Shown: positions 12,631 to 25,790 of the stretch, piece by piece | Position numbering within the stretch: the first letter of the stretch is position 1 | How the letters are laid out: every line of letters starts with the position of its first letter | Assembly: GCF_019320115.1 (NCBI RefSeq) | Contig: NC_089581.1 | Coordinates: 7,503,707 to 7,567,706, forward strand | Direction of reading: 5' to 3' | Origin: Miscanthus floridulus | Taxonomy: Eukaryota; Streptophyta; Magnoliopsida; Poales; Poaceae | DNA: 64,000 bases | Made by a program: the position numbers and the translations under genes | The notes under the pieces: model-generated | Databases searched by the model: none | Told to the model about the DNA's origin: nothing | The model's input: only the letters and a program-made list of their open reading frames with translations

Positions 12631-12839
12631 AGGAGTTGTTTGAATTTCGGCCGCACACGGGCACGCCACAATTGTGGCAGCCACAAAGTGTGGCGTGGAA
12701 AATCATCACCCCTACTGTGACGCGAAAACGCGTTGCAATGAACTGAAAGCTATGTGGCGTGCCTAAACAACTCTTTCTTTTTTCTGTGGTCGCCGAAGCT
12801 GAGCTTGACGAGTTAAGGCTCGCAACCAAACAACCTCCT
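12631..12839. mobile_element. MITE with AGGAGTTGTTTG ends
   Basis: Begins AGGAGTTGTTTG and ends CAAACAACCTCCT, an imperfect terminal inverted repeat. Inside are GCCACAATTGTGGCAGCC-type short palindromes. Non-coding. The ends resemble those of the MITE at 54513. Confidence 0.5.
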
Positions 12840-13235
12840 TCATTTCTGACATTCAACTATATTTGGCAGACATGGATGAAAAAAAACGTTTTGAATTCAT
12901 ATTCACTCTGGTAGAGTGGTAGGTTAGATTTTAAATAAAAACATATTTTTTATATAAAAAACATATAGATCAAAAATTTTATAGAAGAATTCAGAATTTT
13001 TAGTGGGCGTACAATCCATTTGGACTTGTTCTACTTAAAAAGGATCAACCGAAAAGTTACTAGTGCATAGAGGCCATAAAAAATCAGTCAAAAGTGAAAA
13101 CTGACTTTTGGGCGTTTCACTCATGTAAGCAAAACTCTGGAACGGTTTCGACCATTTCCGAGATACTAGAAACGAACCGGGAAGAGCATTTGGCACCGCG
13201 CTCGTGGCCATCTGCGTGAGAAACGGAACCCATCC
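12840..13235. other. Intergenic AT-rich DNA
   Basis: No gene or clear element. The outer border of the PMD element may lie within this stretch. Confidence 0.3.
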
Positions 13236-13783
13236 TCACGTCGAAACCGATTTTTTTATTTTTTAATCTTTTTTGAAAATTTTTCATAAATATATTTCTG
13301 GACGTATGATTTCAAAATTTGGACTCTTAGCTCGACGTTATCATTGTTGGCGCCGAGCTCGGGGCCACGTTGACGCCATGGACGCTGATATGGCAGTCAG
13401 CTCGGCGCTGTGGATTGTTGGCGCCGAGCTCAAGCCCTCTTACGTATGAGCTCGAGGTTCCTTTCTCTCTTCCTCTCTCTTTCTCTCTACCGTCCCCGCC
13501 CGCACCGTCCGCACCGTCCTCGCCCGTTCGCTCGCGCCGCCACGGCCGCGGCCGCTCCCGCGCACCCGCGCCCTCGGCGACCGTCACCGCTCGCACCGGC
13601 CCCGCGCCCACGCCCACATCGGCCCCGGGCCCTGCAGCGCCCAGCCGCGCCAGGTAAAAATTATGAATATGCAATGTAGATGCTTAGTTAGTTTTGATTG
13701 TAATGTAGTAGTTCGATTATTTGTTATTTACTAGTTAATATGATGACTCAGGTAGGTGATTTAGTTACTGATCTAGTAAGATA

Positions 13784-13881
13784 GATATGTAGATAGATAG
13801 AAAAATAGATACATAGGTACATAGATATAGTTAGATATGTAGATAGATAGAAACATAGATACATAGGTATATAGACATAGC
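13784..13881. repeat. 50-bp tandem repeat, two copies, AGAT-rich
   Basis: Two near-identical 50-bp units built from AGATATGTAGATAGATAG and ACATAGATACATAGGT. This looks like a microsatellite-derived duplication inside the PMD element. Confidence 0.7.
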
Positions 13882-14333
13882 TATTTTGTAAGTACACTGT
13901 ATATATATACGTAGTTATTATCTTATTTACTTAATTTGCAGTTAGAAAGTACTTGTTAGGTACTATCTATCTTCTAATTTGGACTAAAGGACATGTATTT
14001 CGTTATGTTTTTGAACTATATGGACAACCTAGTGATCATATATCATGGAGGCACCGTTGAATGCGATCGTTATGGATATGTTGAGTTTATTAACATGTAA
14101 AGCGTGCCTGTGCTATTCAATGATAGACCTTCATTTAGTTAAATGGTTGCAAGGGCTCGGGAGGAGCTGCATTACCTTGGAGATGATGATGATGGCATTG
14201 CAGTTGAGGATGTCTCAATTTAATTAATTATGCATGTCTCAATTTATATATTAAATTGTGTTAATTACGTATACATTTTTAAGTTCATGTTTCATCGTAT
14301 ATTGAATTTCTATTTCATTGGTTTTTTTTTTAG

Positions 14334-16131
14334 GATGGTACAATTCCACCTGCTCGGCCCGACATACGAGGCGACCCACCAAGAACGTCTCATAGCGGAG
14401 GGGTAGGTAATAATATATACGTTTTGTTTAATTTTTTGTGAGCGTACATGTGTTCATGAAGTAACGAGAGACTATGTTTTATTCCATGCAGGACCTTCTG
14501 CTCCTTCGTCCTAGAACCCACAATGGGTTCTTAGACATGCAGTACGACAACAGGTACACTCATTTCTTGCAAAGAGCTGGTCTGGACGTCATCTCTTTTT
14601 AGGTTTATCGTGGGTTGCCCAAGTTCAATTCAGCGGTCATAACTGCGTTGGTTGACAGCTTTTATCTTTAATCATTGTCTCCATTCATTGGCATTTGTTC
14701 ATACGCTTGCCTTTTTAACATGTAATACTGCTTTTGTCTAAAATATAGGTGGCCGTCGAAGATTCATAGCTTCCACTTACCTTTCGGAGAGATGACAGTC
14801 ACGCTCCAAGACTGTCAGAAGATGCTAGGCCTGAGGATTCACGGCAACACAGTCACTTGACAGTGCAGGTCAGAAGGCTGGAGAGCACGAGGAGAGGCTT
14901 TCTTTGGGCGTGAGGTTGGTAAGCAAGGGGCTCGCACTTCTGGAGTTCTAATCTCCTGACTCCGGTAAGAGTTCGCACAGTGCCCAGAGGAGCCAGATGA
15001 GGAGATAGTTAGGTACTACTACAGGGCGTGGATCCTACACCTGTTTGCCTGTGTTCTCTTCCCCGACGCCACGGGTGACACTGCATCGGGGAAATAGTTT
15101 AGTATACCATCTAACATCTTGTTTGGACATATTGCAGGTGTCGTGGGAGCCGTACGATGGAGAGGGGGCACTTCCTTTTCATTTGAGCAACATGTGTGGG
15201 TGCGACAATGACTTCTATAGGATGAGGTGCCCTCTAATATATTTCTATGCTATCGAGTTCCACCTACCAGATAGAGTTGCACGCCAATTTAGAGTGAGAC
15301 AGCTTTGGCCAACGGCTCCGTTCTCAACTGGCATTGACTTACACAAGTAAGTGTTTTGCTATTTCAAATGTCTCATGATGATCCATTTCCATTAATATGG
15401 TGACATGTACATGGATTCAAGTAACGATGACATACGTGCAGGTTGGATCGTCAGAAGAATAGAAAGATTTTTGACTGGGAGAAGCACCACCAGTGCTACA
15501 TTAAACAATGGGAGCAGATGCATGACAACGTGGACGAGAACAACGAGCCGCACACGAACCGTGAGTTCAGGCGGTACCAAGCTTGGTACCAACGTGTGAC
15601 ATGTTGTAGGTTGACGCTGCAATGGACAGAAGATGACTACGCCGACATCGAGTCCTCCGACGATGAAGACACGATGTACGACCAATCTACTCATGCAGGA
15701 AGGCAAGTGGAGGCAGGACCAATCCTGGAAAGAGTGGTAAGTCAATTGCCTTATTTTTCTACGTTAAGTTGCATACCATTACATTATGCGTTAGAGGTAT
15801 CTATTTTAGTTAGTGCCACCTTTGAGCCTTAGCATCCTTATAATATGTTAGATTCTTATACAAAAGAAAACAAAACATATTGCTATTTGTTCAGAAGTAT
15901 TATTACTGAGAACTTTGTTGCAGGGCAATACCCTAAAATGCTCCGTTGAAGACATTGAGCGCTTTCATCTGAGAGTCAGGGACGACAACTCGTGTAGCTT
16001 TCTAGACGTAAGATTCAAAATATTCTTTCAAACATATTATTAATATGTTAGATTTTTTCAGTTAACATAATTTTGTACAACAGAGGCTGTCACGTCGGCT
16101 ACGCCGTGCGTCTGCTAGTTGTGGTTGCAGG
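14334..16131 (+). pseudogene. Plant mobile domain (PMD) protein, 5' part, decayed
   Basis: Exon-like blocks in several frames match the PMD/MAIN-like family. They include LLLLRPRTHNGFLDMQYDNR (14485-14551), KIHSFHLPFGEMTVTLQDCQ (14757-14820), RYYYRAWILHLFACVLFPD (about 15010-15065), SCLDILQVSWEPYDGEGALP (about 15115-15175) and DRQKNRKIFDWEKHHQCYIK (15443-15500). Stops after NTVT and a frameshift near 14940 break the frame. The 5' end is unclear; the block at 14150-14220 (EELHYLGDDDDG) may be its N-terminus. The gene is cut at 16131 by the Copia LTR and resumes at 27421. PMD proteins are related to MAIN/MAIL1 nuclear proteins, but this copy is a transposon passenger. Confidence 0.7.
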
Positions 16132-17377
16132 TGAAAGGTCCTAATGGCTAGAGAGGGGGTGAATAACCTATTAAAAATTTCTACAACAACAACACTTAAC
16201 AACACTAATGGCTAGAGAGGAGGTGAGTCGGAGGGCTTTTGCTAAGCTCATAAGGTTGCTATGTCAATGCAAAATGAGAGTGAGCTAGAGCCGGCAATGG
16301 GGCTTAAATAGAAGCCCCCACGAAATAGAGCCGTTGTACCCCTTCATCGAGCACTGCTCGGGGCGACCGGACGCTCCGGTTAGATCGATCGGACGCACCC
16401 TGCCAGCATCCGGTCAACGGATGGCTACCACGTCATCCCTCTCTTCAAATACTGAATGCCCGATCTCAACGGTTAAGTGATGACCGGACGTAGCACAGTG
16501 CCATGACCGGACGCAGGACTCTAGCGTCCGATCACTTCTAGTAAGGTTCCAGCTGCGACCGGATATGTCAGTTTGATCATGACCGGATGCAGGACCCCAG
16601 CGTCCGGTCATTTCTAGTAAGCCTCCACTCCCGACCAGACTCACCTAGCGTCCGGTCACTCAACGTCTCCTCTGTGTGTCGCCACATCAGTGGGACCGGA
16701 CGCACCCCTCCAGCGTCCAGTCACAAAGTGACCCAACGTCTGATCGAAGACCGATGCCAGCGTCTTCACTGCTTCCACTGACCGGACGCGCCGGTCCAGT
16801 TGAGGCCAGCGTCCGGTCCACTCTGTGAAACCCTATCTTTTCTGTACAGGGCACCGGTGGCACCGTCGGACTGTCTGCACTCTACAGGTGAACACTCCAC
16901 TGGTGAAGTTATGAGCCCTTGCTCAAATGTGCCAACCACCAAGTGTATCACCTTGTGCACATGTATTATCATATTTTCACAAAATGTTTTCAAGGGTATT
17001 AGCACTCCACTAGATCCTAAATGCATATGCAATGAGTTAGAGCATCTAGTGGCACTTTGATAACCGTATTTCGATACGAGTTTCACCCCTCTTAATAGTA
17101 CGGCTATCGATCCTAAATGTGATCACACTCACTAAGTGTCTTGATCACCAAAACAAAATGGTTCCTACCATTTATACCTTTGCCTTGAGCCTTTTATTTT
17201 TCTTTCTTCTTTTCCAAGTCTAAGCACTTGATCATCACCATAGCAACACCATCATCATGTCATGATCTTCATTTGCTTCACCATTTGGAGTAGTGCTACC
17301 TATCTTATGATCACTTTGATAAACTAGGTTAGCACTTAGGGTTTCATCAATTCACCAAAACCAAACTAGAGCTTTCA
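16132..17377 (-). repeat. 3' LTR of the Copia element
   Basis: Read on the plus strand it begins TGAAAGGTCCTAATGG and ends GAGCTTTCA, giving TG...CA ends. The adjoining 17378-17393 is, on the minus strand, the purine run ACCAAAAAGGAAAGA, the polypurine tract. Inside, 16361-16820 holds at least eight degenerate copies of GACCGGACGC and AGCGTCCGGTCA. Confidence 0.85.
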
Positions 17378-17393
17378 ATCTTTCCTTTTTGGT

Positions 17394-18511
17394 AATTGAT
17401 GACAAACATTACTCAAAGATATAAATTGTAATTCAATTGAATCCATGTTGCTTGCCCAAGCATATTTACCATGTGTAAAAGGATATGGATAAGTTTCATG
17501 AACCCCGTATGGTAGCAATTGCTCTCCCTACATATGTGCTAAGAGTTTGGATTGAAGCTTGCACATATGCTTAGATCGAAAATATAGGAGACAATGTCTA
17601 CCAAATGATGCTAAGATATAAAAGATGGACCTTTGAAGAGTGATACTAATCGGAGTGCACCAATATACCATCCTTAGCACCATGGTTAGCTCGATATCAC
17701 TTGAAAATGAAATCATTAGATAACCTATGCATGCTAGTTTTTTATTTCATCATTCAAACTTACAACTAGCATACACCACACAAGCATTGATATTTGAAAT
17801 TTAAAACTTGTGCCATGCAAGCAAACATATGAAATGCACATTCAAATGCACCATGCAAGTTCATGAGCTTACTCCCTCTGCTTGTGTGCTCAATATTTTA
17901 ATTGATCCCTTTTTTATCATATCTCTCCCCCTATGTTAAATTTTCCTTCTTTGTTGTCTTTTCACTATCTTAGTACACTAATATCTTTGTTTTTTCTCTC
18001 CATAGTACTAATATCACTAATATTTTTGTTTTTCTTCCCCTTTGTCATTAATGACCACAAAGGTTCAAAATGTAGATAGGTTGAGATTATCAATGTCAAT
18101 CAATGGAGTGAGGATCATTTTCCCAAATTTGGTTCAAACTAGAATACTTGTCAAAGATATTTAACTTGGTTTGATCCAAGGACAAGCTTCTTCACACCTC
18201 CAAATGAGGGTTATCTTGTACCATGTTGAGTTAAACACTTAGAGCTCATTTTCTAGATCAAACACTAGGTTTATAAGCCCACAAACATGTCATATGCTAC
18301 CACTAGATCAAAATAAGCATAGAAGCAGTAGTGGTACCATACAATCATCAAATTCATTTGATTTTCATGAATGTGCCTATTAAATGTGAGAGATGACTAG
18401 ATGCACTAAACATGTCCTTAGCAAGGATGTATGGCATGCCAATCAACTTTTACCTTGAATTGCTCAATGGAGAGGCATGTCATATAAGTGAGGGGTTCAT
18501 CAACACATATT
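17394..18511 (-). other. Non-coding spacer between RNase H and 3' LTR of the Copia element
   Basis: AT-rich, with runs of CCATGCAAGC-like words. No ORF was recognised. SIRE elements often carry a long 3' spacer, sometimes with an env-like ORF; none is visible here. Confidence 0.5.
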
Positions 18512-21011
18512 TGAGAAATCCAATATGTTCAACTCATTCCTTAGCTTATAAAATCTTTTCTCATCCAATGGCTTGGTGAATATATCGGCAAGTTGATCTT
18601 CGGTGCCTACACTCTTAATGCAAATGTCTCCTTTTTATTGGTGATCTCTTATGAAATGCTGGCTGACATCAATGTGCTTTGTTCTTGCATGTTGAACCGA
18701 ATTGTTGGTCAACTTGATTGCACTCTCATTGTCGCATAGCAATAGCACTTTCTTGAAGTTGATTCCAAAGTCACTCAAAGTGGCCTTCATCTAAAGTACT
18801 TGTGCACAACAACTACCGGTGGATATGTATTTGGCTTTGGCGGTTGATAATGCAATACTATTTTGCTTCTTTGATGACCATGAAATAAGTGATCTTCCCA
18901 ACAATTGACATGTGCCTGAGGTGCTCTTCCTTTCAACCTTACATCCCACATAATCTGAGTCAGAATAACCAACTAGCTCAAACTTTACTCCTTTGGGATA
19001 CCACAAACCAACATTTTGTGTATGCTTCAAGTACCTCAATATTCTCTTTGTAGTCTTTAAATGATTTTTCTCCTGGTGAGGCTTGAAATCTTGCACACAT
19101 GTATACACTAAATATAACATCCGGCCTTGATGCGGTTACATAGAGTAGGCTTCCAATCATAGACCGATATAATTTTTGATCCACCATATTGCCATTTCAT
19201 CACTATCCAAGTTGCCATTTGTTCCCATTGATATACTAATGGCTTTGCTATCACTCATTCCAAACTTCTTGATCATGTCCTTGATATACTTGCCTTGACT
19301 CACAAATGTACCATTTTTTAATTGCTTAATTTGAAGACCAAAGAAGTAACATAACTCTTCAATCATGGACATCTCAAACTCATTAGCCATTATCTTTTCA
19401 AACTCATCACAAAAGTCTTGATTGGTTGATCCAAATATAATATCATCAACATAGATTTCCAACACAAATAAATTTTTTCCAATCTTCTTGATAAAAAGAG
19501 TGGTGTCAACCTTGCCCATCATGAACCCTTTAGAGAGTAGGAAGTCTCTCAATCTCTCATACCATGCTCTAGGTGCTTGCTTCAAGCCATACAATGGCTT
19601 CTTCAACTTGTACACATGGTCGGGCTTCTCATCATCTTCAAAACTAGGAGGTTGCTCAACATATACTTCTTTATTGATGTAACCATTGAGAAATGCACTC
19701 TTCACATCCATTTAATAGAGTTTGATGTTGTGGGCGCAAGCATAGGCTCATAGGATTCTAATTGCTTTCAATCTAGCAATCCGAGCAAATGTTTCTCCAA
19801 AGTCAAGACCTTCAACTTTGTATATCCTTGTGCTACCAATCTTGCTTTGTTCCTTACTACTATCCTATCTTGATCTTGCTTGTTTATAAAGATCCATTTG
19901 GTTCCAATCACATTATGTCCCTTTGGTCTCTCTACTAATTCGCATACTTGATTTCTTATAAAGTTATTCAATTCTTCATGCATAGCATTCACCCAATCAA
20001 CATCCTTCAATGCTTCATCTATCTTCTTTGGTTCAATGGACGACACAAATAAGAAGTGCTCATAAAATGAAGCCAATCTTGATCTAGTTTGCACACCTCT
20101 AGAAATATCACCAATAATAGTGTCCAATGGATGATCCCTTGCAATATTGTTTGGTTGGAGGATTGGAACTTGATTGCTTGCACTTGCTTGATCATTGGGT
20201 TGAGATGATGTACTAGCCACTTGATTTTGTTCATTGTCATGAGAGTCACTTGTACTAACTTGATTTGTATCATCTTGCACATTTGAGTTAGAGAGCACTT
20301 GCACTTGATCATCCTCATCATCATTCACTTGCCTAGGCCTCAATTTGCCAACATCTATGTTCTTTATGACATTTGAAAGTTGAATGCCTCTAACATCTTC
20401 CAAGTTCCCATCCTCTTCTTGTGAACCCTTGGTTTTATTAAATTCAACATCATGAACTTCCTTAAGAGTACCACTATTCAAATTCCAAACTTTATATGCT
20501 TTGCTTGTAGTGGAGTAACCAAGTAGGAATCATTCATCATATTTCTTATCAAATTTGCCCAATCTAGTGTCTTTCTTTAATATATAACATTTGCAACCAA
20601 AGACCCTAAAATATGCAATGTTGGACTTTCTACCATTCAAGAGCTCATATGGTGTCTTCTCTTTTAATGGGTGACAATAAAGACGATTGCTATAATAGCA
20701 AGCCATGTTGATAGCTTCGGCCCAAAAGGATTGACTCATATTATACTCACTAAGCATAGACCTTGCCATATCAATGAGTGTTCTATTTTTCCTCTCAATA
20801 AGGCCATTTGATTATGGAGTGTACTTGGCTGAGAATTTATATCTAATTCCAAATTCATCACACAACTTATCAATTCTAGTGTTCTTGAACTCACTACCAT
20901 TGTCACTTCTAACTCTCTTGATGGTTGTTTCAAACTCATTATGAATGCCCTTGACAAATGATTTGAATATTGCAAACACATCACTCTTGTCCACTAGAAA
21001 GAATACCCAAG
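18512..21011 (-). pseudogene. Copia pol, part 2: integrase core, reverse transcriptase, RNase H
   Basis: From high to low coordinates: integrase (RSDNGSEFKNTRIDKLCDEF; MARSMLSEYNMSQSFWAEA), a variable acidic linker (20100-20480), RT (QVCELVERPKGHNVIGTKW; MDVKSAFLNGYINKEVYVEQ; catalytic YVDD in EIYVDDIIFGSTN, about 19440-19460), and RNase H (MIGSLLYVTASRPDV; IALSTAKAKYIS; LLLCDNESAIKL about 18720-18750). RNase H reads AKAKY where the family has AEAEY, and a TAG lies at about 18793. A frameshift separates the RT blocks near 19750. The reading frame continues upstream at 25033 across the nested insert. Confidence 0.85.
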
Positions 21012-21016
21012 TGTAT

Positions 21017-24000
21017 TATAACAGAACCGACCAATTATACGAGATTAAGTAAGGAAATCTTCCACCAAAGCAGATAATTTAGCAAACTTAAGCCCGTATA
21101 ACCCGGTAGTCCATGAAACCACAAAGGATTTCAAACCAATCGACATACAAACTAAGATCATACAAGTTTAGCAATTACCGTCACATGTTACATAAAGTTC
21201 GCAATGATAGTTGGATACATCGGAGTTTAGAACATAAAGTTATTACAACCCAAGTTCAAACTAAAATAGCAGAAGCAAATAGTTTTAAAGCCACACACAC
21301 ACTTTTGGTTCAGATACAGTGCCAGTAGGTAGTCATCTCCAACAAAAGCATCAGATGAGAGATACGGAGTGACCATTGCCCTTGGTCCTAGTTGTCGCCC
21401 ATCACCGGGTACAGGCAGTTAATTCAATAGCCGTAGTACATTTGACCATCTGCAACAACAATGGGAACAACGCCCTAAGTATGAGAAGGTACTCAGCTAG
21501 ACTTACCCGTCTTAAACCAAAATAAAGCGACACCAAGGATTATGTAAGGCTTTCTTTAGTGGGCTAGCTGACTTGTTTGCGAAAAGCATAAGCTATCATG
21601 AAGAAACCATTTTAAGTACTTTGCATCATCTTTATTATGACCTATCCATCTAGGTAAGCACCTATACTATAGCAATCACTTGATTAACCAATAACATCTA
21701 GTTACCAAATTAGATTTAGCATATCCCATACCATCTAGATAACCATCAGTGTTCCATCATAATTACTACGATGTTGTAGCTCGAGTCAAGTGCTCACTAT
21801 CTAGGAGCGATGGCGATTCGAATTGATTCCTAATCAGCTGGTGATTTATTCCTCACACAAACCACACTCACCGATCAAGTGAGCTACAGATCACTAATGA
21901 CACTTTCTAAGTAGCCATGGGATAACAGTCATGGACCGCACTACCCAGGGACCGCCCGACAGCTAGGACGCACCTTGGGCTTACTCTTCGCGTCCCCGTC
22001 ATACCCCCTTCAGCACCAGTCTGCCAATCCGAGTTTATCCCGGCTCAAATAGTGTCACTAGCTTCGCGGTCGAAAGGTACTTTATTCGGCCAGCTAAATG
22101 TGAGGCATATGTTCAACATGACAAGAGGGACGAGCAACGATCGGTCCTTAATCGACACAGACGGAAAACTAACAGCACCCCAGAACCCTGTCTGGTTGCC
22201 TCCAACTTTTCCGTCCGGTCTCTAATTATCCATCACACATGGTTAATTCCAGGATATCATTCTTTTCATAGCTAAATTCTTTCAGTAACCACCTATAAAT
22301 GTAGGTGACCAGAAATCACCGATCGCTACCGGTCTAAGCAAGGCTAAGCAGTTATTCGATCCCGACCTAACTGGGTAAAAAGGTAATAAGGTAGGCAAGG
22401 ATAGTAATAAATGCATCAACGGTTTCAATCAACTCCTACAACTTAATGCAACAATATATAAACTCGTATATAGAAAGAATTGCTTTTATAAAGTAGGAGA
22501 CTTAGAATGCTCTGGGGCTTGCCTCGTTCGAACGAACTAGGTTGATGATCCACACACTCGGGCAAGTCCTCTCCTTGCTCCTCTTCCTCTGGCACCTCCT
22601 GTGCCTAGATTTCTTGTGGATCTGTCCTGGTCTGCTCTTCCTGAACTGCTACTAGCAACTCCTCCTGTGATCCTGTTTGATGCAGATGTAGAAGTGCTCA
22701 TGCATAGGTGCATCGGAGAGATGACATGTAATGATCATGATGCATGGAATGTAGATGAACATGTTTAACTTTATTGGACATAGTAGAAGTAAAGCTCTTC
22801 TACAAGGTAGTCAACATCATCCAAGAACATGTACTACTATACTACTACTACAACCACTGTACTAACATGCCAAGTCACCACAGCAAGCTAAGATGCTTCA
22901 AAGATACACCAAAGCAAACATTATTAACTAAACATGCATTAAAGAAGATTATTTTATTTCATTTTAAACTAGGGCTACAATAGCAACATATATTTCTGGT
23001 GCTCATAAAGATCTGAGAAAATTACAGTAGCATAATACTACTCTAAGTAGACTACCATAAAATTTTCATGGCATTTGGATAAGTAAAATAGCCTACACAA
23101 AAATGACAAGCTATGGTTGATAATTAAGCATGAAAATACTTTGTACTATGAAAAGTGTCAAACAACAGATTTGGTATTTTTTCCCATGATTTACATAGCA
23201 TACAATCACTGTACAAAAGTTTCACCTACATGTTTTATTCATATTTTTGTCTCTAGCAATTTTACAAGAAATAGCAAATAAATGCACCTAAATCACATAG
23301 CCATATTTTTCTACAGAACAAGCATGGCATATATTTTTCACAGAAAGTACATCTCAAGAATAGATCAACCAAATTGGAATCATATTTTTTATGTATATTC
23401 TATTTATTAAGCATTTTCCAAGAAAACAGCAATTACAAGAATTAACTAAAGCCCTATATAAATGTATCCCAAAAATGACATGCAACATTTTTAACAGATA
23501 GATCTAGTCACAAGAAACCTAGCAAAACTTATTTTAACAAATTTGGAGCTATTTTGAGCAAGTTATGAATTTTTGGAAACATTTAACATTTTCTAGAAAA
23601 TCATTTCCTAAATCCTTTAAAAAAACCAGCCGATGAAAACGCTGGGCGCACCCGGTGCAGTGCACCCAGGTCTGCGCCTGAGGCACTGACGAGCGGGCCC
23701 CCACGGGTCAGCCAGCCCCACCTGCTAGCCACACGTTGTAGGGCAAGCGGCACTGACCAGCGCGAACTCGCCATCGGCGAGGTGGCCGGAGACAAGGTCA
23801 CCACCATCGTGACCACCGTACCAAGGCGGACATGGCAGTGCAAGCGGCAGGGCCGGAGGAGCTCGAACTTGAGCTCACCGGCGGCCATGGCGGCGTGGTG
23901 GCGCGGCTCATCGGCAGTATGCCGACTCTGGCCACGGCGAGGCCCGATGAGGTGCGCGTGAGCAAGACGAGGTCACGACGGACCTGAAGCACGAGAAAGG

Positions 24001-25032
24001 GAGGAGGGAGAGGAAGCGGAGCGGGGCTGTCCGCGCGGAGCCAAGCTCCGGCAAGCTCTGGTGGAGCAATGCAGGGCACGGGCGCTACCTCGGTGAAAAG
24101 GGGGGTGTAGAGGTGCGCCGTGACAAGGCAGAGCCCGTGCTCCCACTAGCGGGGTCCCGGCGCAAGCGGAGCGGTGGAGGCGAGCTCGGCGGCGGCAATG
24201 GCGCGACGGAGCTTCTCCGGCTGCTGCGGTGCTGCGCGGCTACTGCTGAGCGAGGTGGAGTGGGGAGGGGCGAGGCTCGGTGCGGCAGGTAAAGGCGAGG
24301 CGAGGGCGCACGCGGGGGGCACTGGACGCCACCCGGCCGTCGCTGTCGTACGCCGACGGCCACGCGGAGACCGCGGCCTGACACCGGTCGGGCGCGACGC
24401 GCGCCACGTGCGTGGGAGCGGCACGGCGTGGGCCTGGGGCGGTGAAGCGGCGCTGGGCCAGATGCGGGGTGTGGCGCAGAGCGGGAGCGCGAGCGCGAGC
24501 GCTGCGGGCCAGCTTTGTCAGCTGGGTCAGAAGGGAGGCGGTGGCCCATTAAGGTGAAAATGTGATTTTTTTTCCTTTTTATTTTCTTCTCCCAATTCAT
24601 TCAAATGAAATTTTGAACCTTTTCAAAGCAGTTTCAAAAGTTGGACCCAAAATAAAAGTTGCTCAGAAAAATGTACTCTATAACTTTGCCAAAAAGAGTA
24701 AGGCCAAAATCCAATTAGATTTTGAACTATAGATTTAAAGTTAATTTAAATCAAAAACCCTATTTTAGAAGATTATTTTTAAAAGCAAAATTTGAGAAAA
24801 CTTTGAATATACATTTTTGCTCCAAATTGCATTCTAATTACTTCTAAGTTGTCTAAGTGATCAATCAAGGTTCACACATGGCAAAAGAAATATAGCATCC
24901 AATCTATCAAAATAAAACTATGCAACACATATGTTTCAATCCTATATTTCATGTCATGCTTATGAATGCATAATAATGATTATGCTCATGATTTGCAAAA
25001 TGTTAATGCATGCTTAACACCGAGGTGTTACA
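21017..25032. mobile_element. 4.0-kb non-coding element inside the Copia integrase gene
   Basis: Removal of this block rejoins the integrase frame (reading DYTRYTWVFFLVDKS across the site). It is flanked by exact TGTAT duplications (21012-21016 and 25033-25037). Ends are TATAACAGAACC on the left and GAGGTGTTACA on the right, a short imperfect inverted repeat (TATAACA against TGTAACA). A 5-bp duplication suggests an LTR-type integrase, so a solo LTR or a large non-coding retroelement derivative is likely, but the TG...CA rule fails at one end. AT-rich arms surround a GC-rich core at 23640-24560. ORFs in the core have low-complexity composition and match no family I know. Confidence 0.65.
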
Positions 25033-25790
25033 TGTATCTAGTGTAATCATCCACTATCACAAAGTCATATTTATTACCACCAATGCTAGTGTATTAAGTT
25101 GACCCAAATAAATCCATGTGCAATAACTCAAATGATTTACTAGTGCTCATCATGTTTTTTTAGGATGGGTGTTTCCAACTTGTTTGCCGGCTTGACAGGA
25201 GCTACAAAGCTTATTCTTCTCAAACACAACATCTTTTAAGCCTCTAACCAAGTCATGCTTAACCAATCTATTCAATTGTTTCATTCCAACATGACCAAGC
25301 CTTCTATGCCATAACCAACCCATGCTAGACTTAGTGAATAAACATGTGGATAATTTAGCTTCACTAGCATTGAAATCAACCAAGTATAGATTCTCATATC
25401 TAAAGCCTTTGAAGATCAAGTTACATCCATCTATAATTATGATCTCTACATCATCTACCTCAAATATGTATTTGAATCCAAGATCACACAATTGAGCCAC
25501 GGATAGCAAATTGAAGTTCAAGCTCTCTACTAGCAACACATTGGATATGCTCATGTCATTGGATATTACAATTTTACCAAGCCCTTTGACCTTGCCTTTA
25601 CCATTGTCACCAAATGTGATACTATCATAACCATCATTGCCATTGGTATTGATTGAGTTGAATATTCTTGCATCACCGGCCATGTGTTGAGTGCACCCAC
25701 TATCAAAAACCTAATGTCTTCCTCCGGCTTTATAATTGACCTATAAAAGATCAATTCCTTTTAGGTACCCAAACTTACTTGGGTCCTTGA
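25033..25790 (-). pseudogene. Copia pol, part 1: protease end and integrase zinc domain
   Basis: Holds the protease-side HMAGDARIFNSI block (after the DSGCTQ-like segment near 25690), then the integrase HHCC domain: LWHRRLGHVGMKQLNRLVKH and CSSCQAGKQ. Followed by HPKKT and a TAG/TGA-rich stretch to the insertion site at 25033. It is the upstream half of the pol gene that continues at 21011. Confidence 0.82.

Noticed and set aside
13760..13900. CRISPR-like spaced repeats
   Set aside because: The units are AGAT-rich microsatellite duplications in a plant nuclear genome.
24085..24600. 171-codon minus-strand ORF
   Set aside because: GC-rich, Arg/Pro/Ser low-complexity, inside the 4-kb non-coding element, with equally long ORFs on the other strand.
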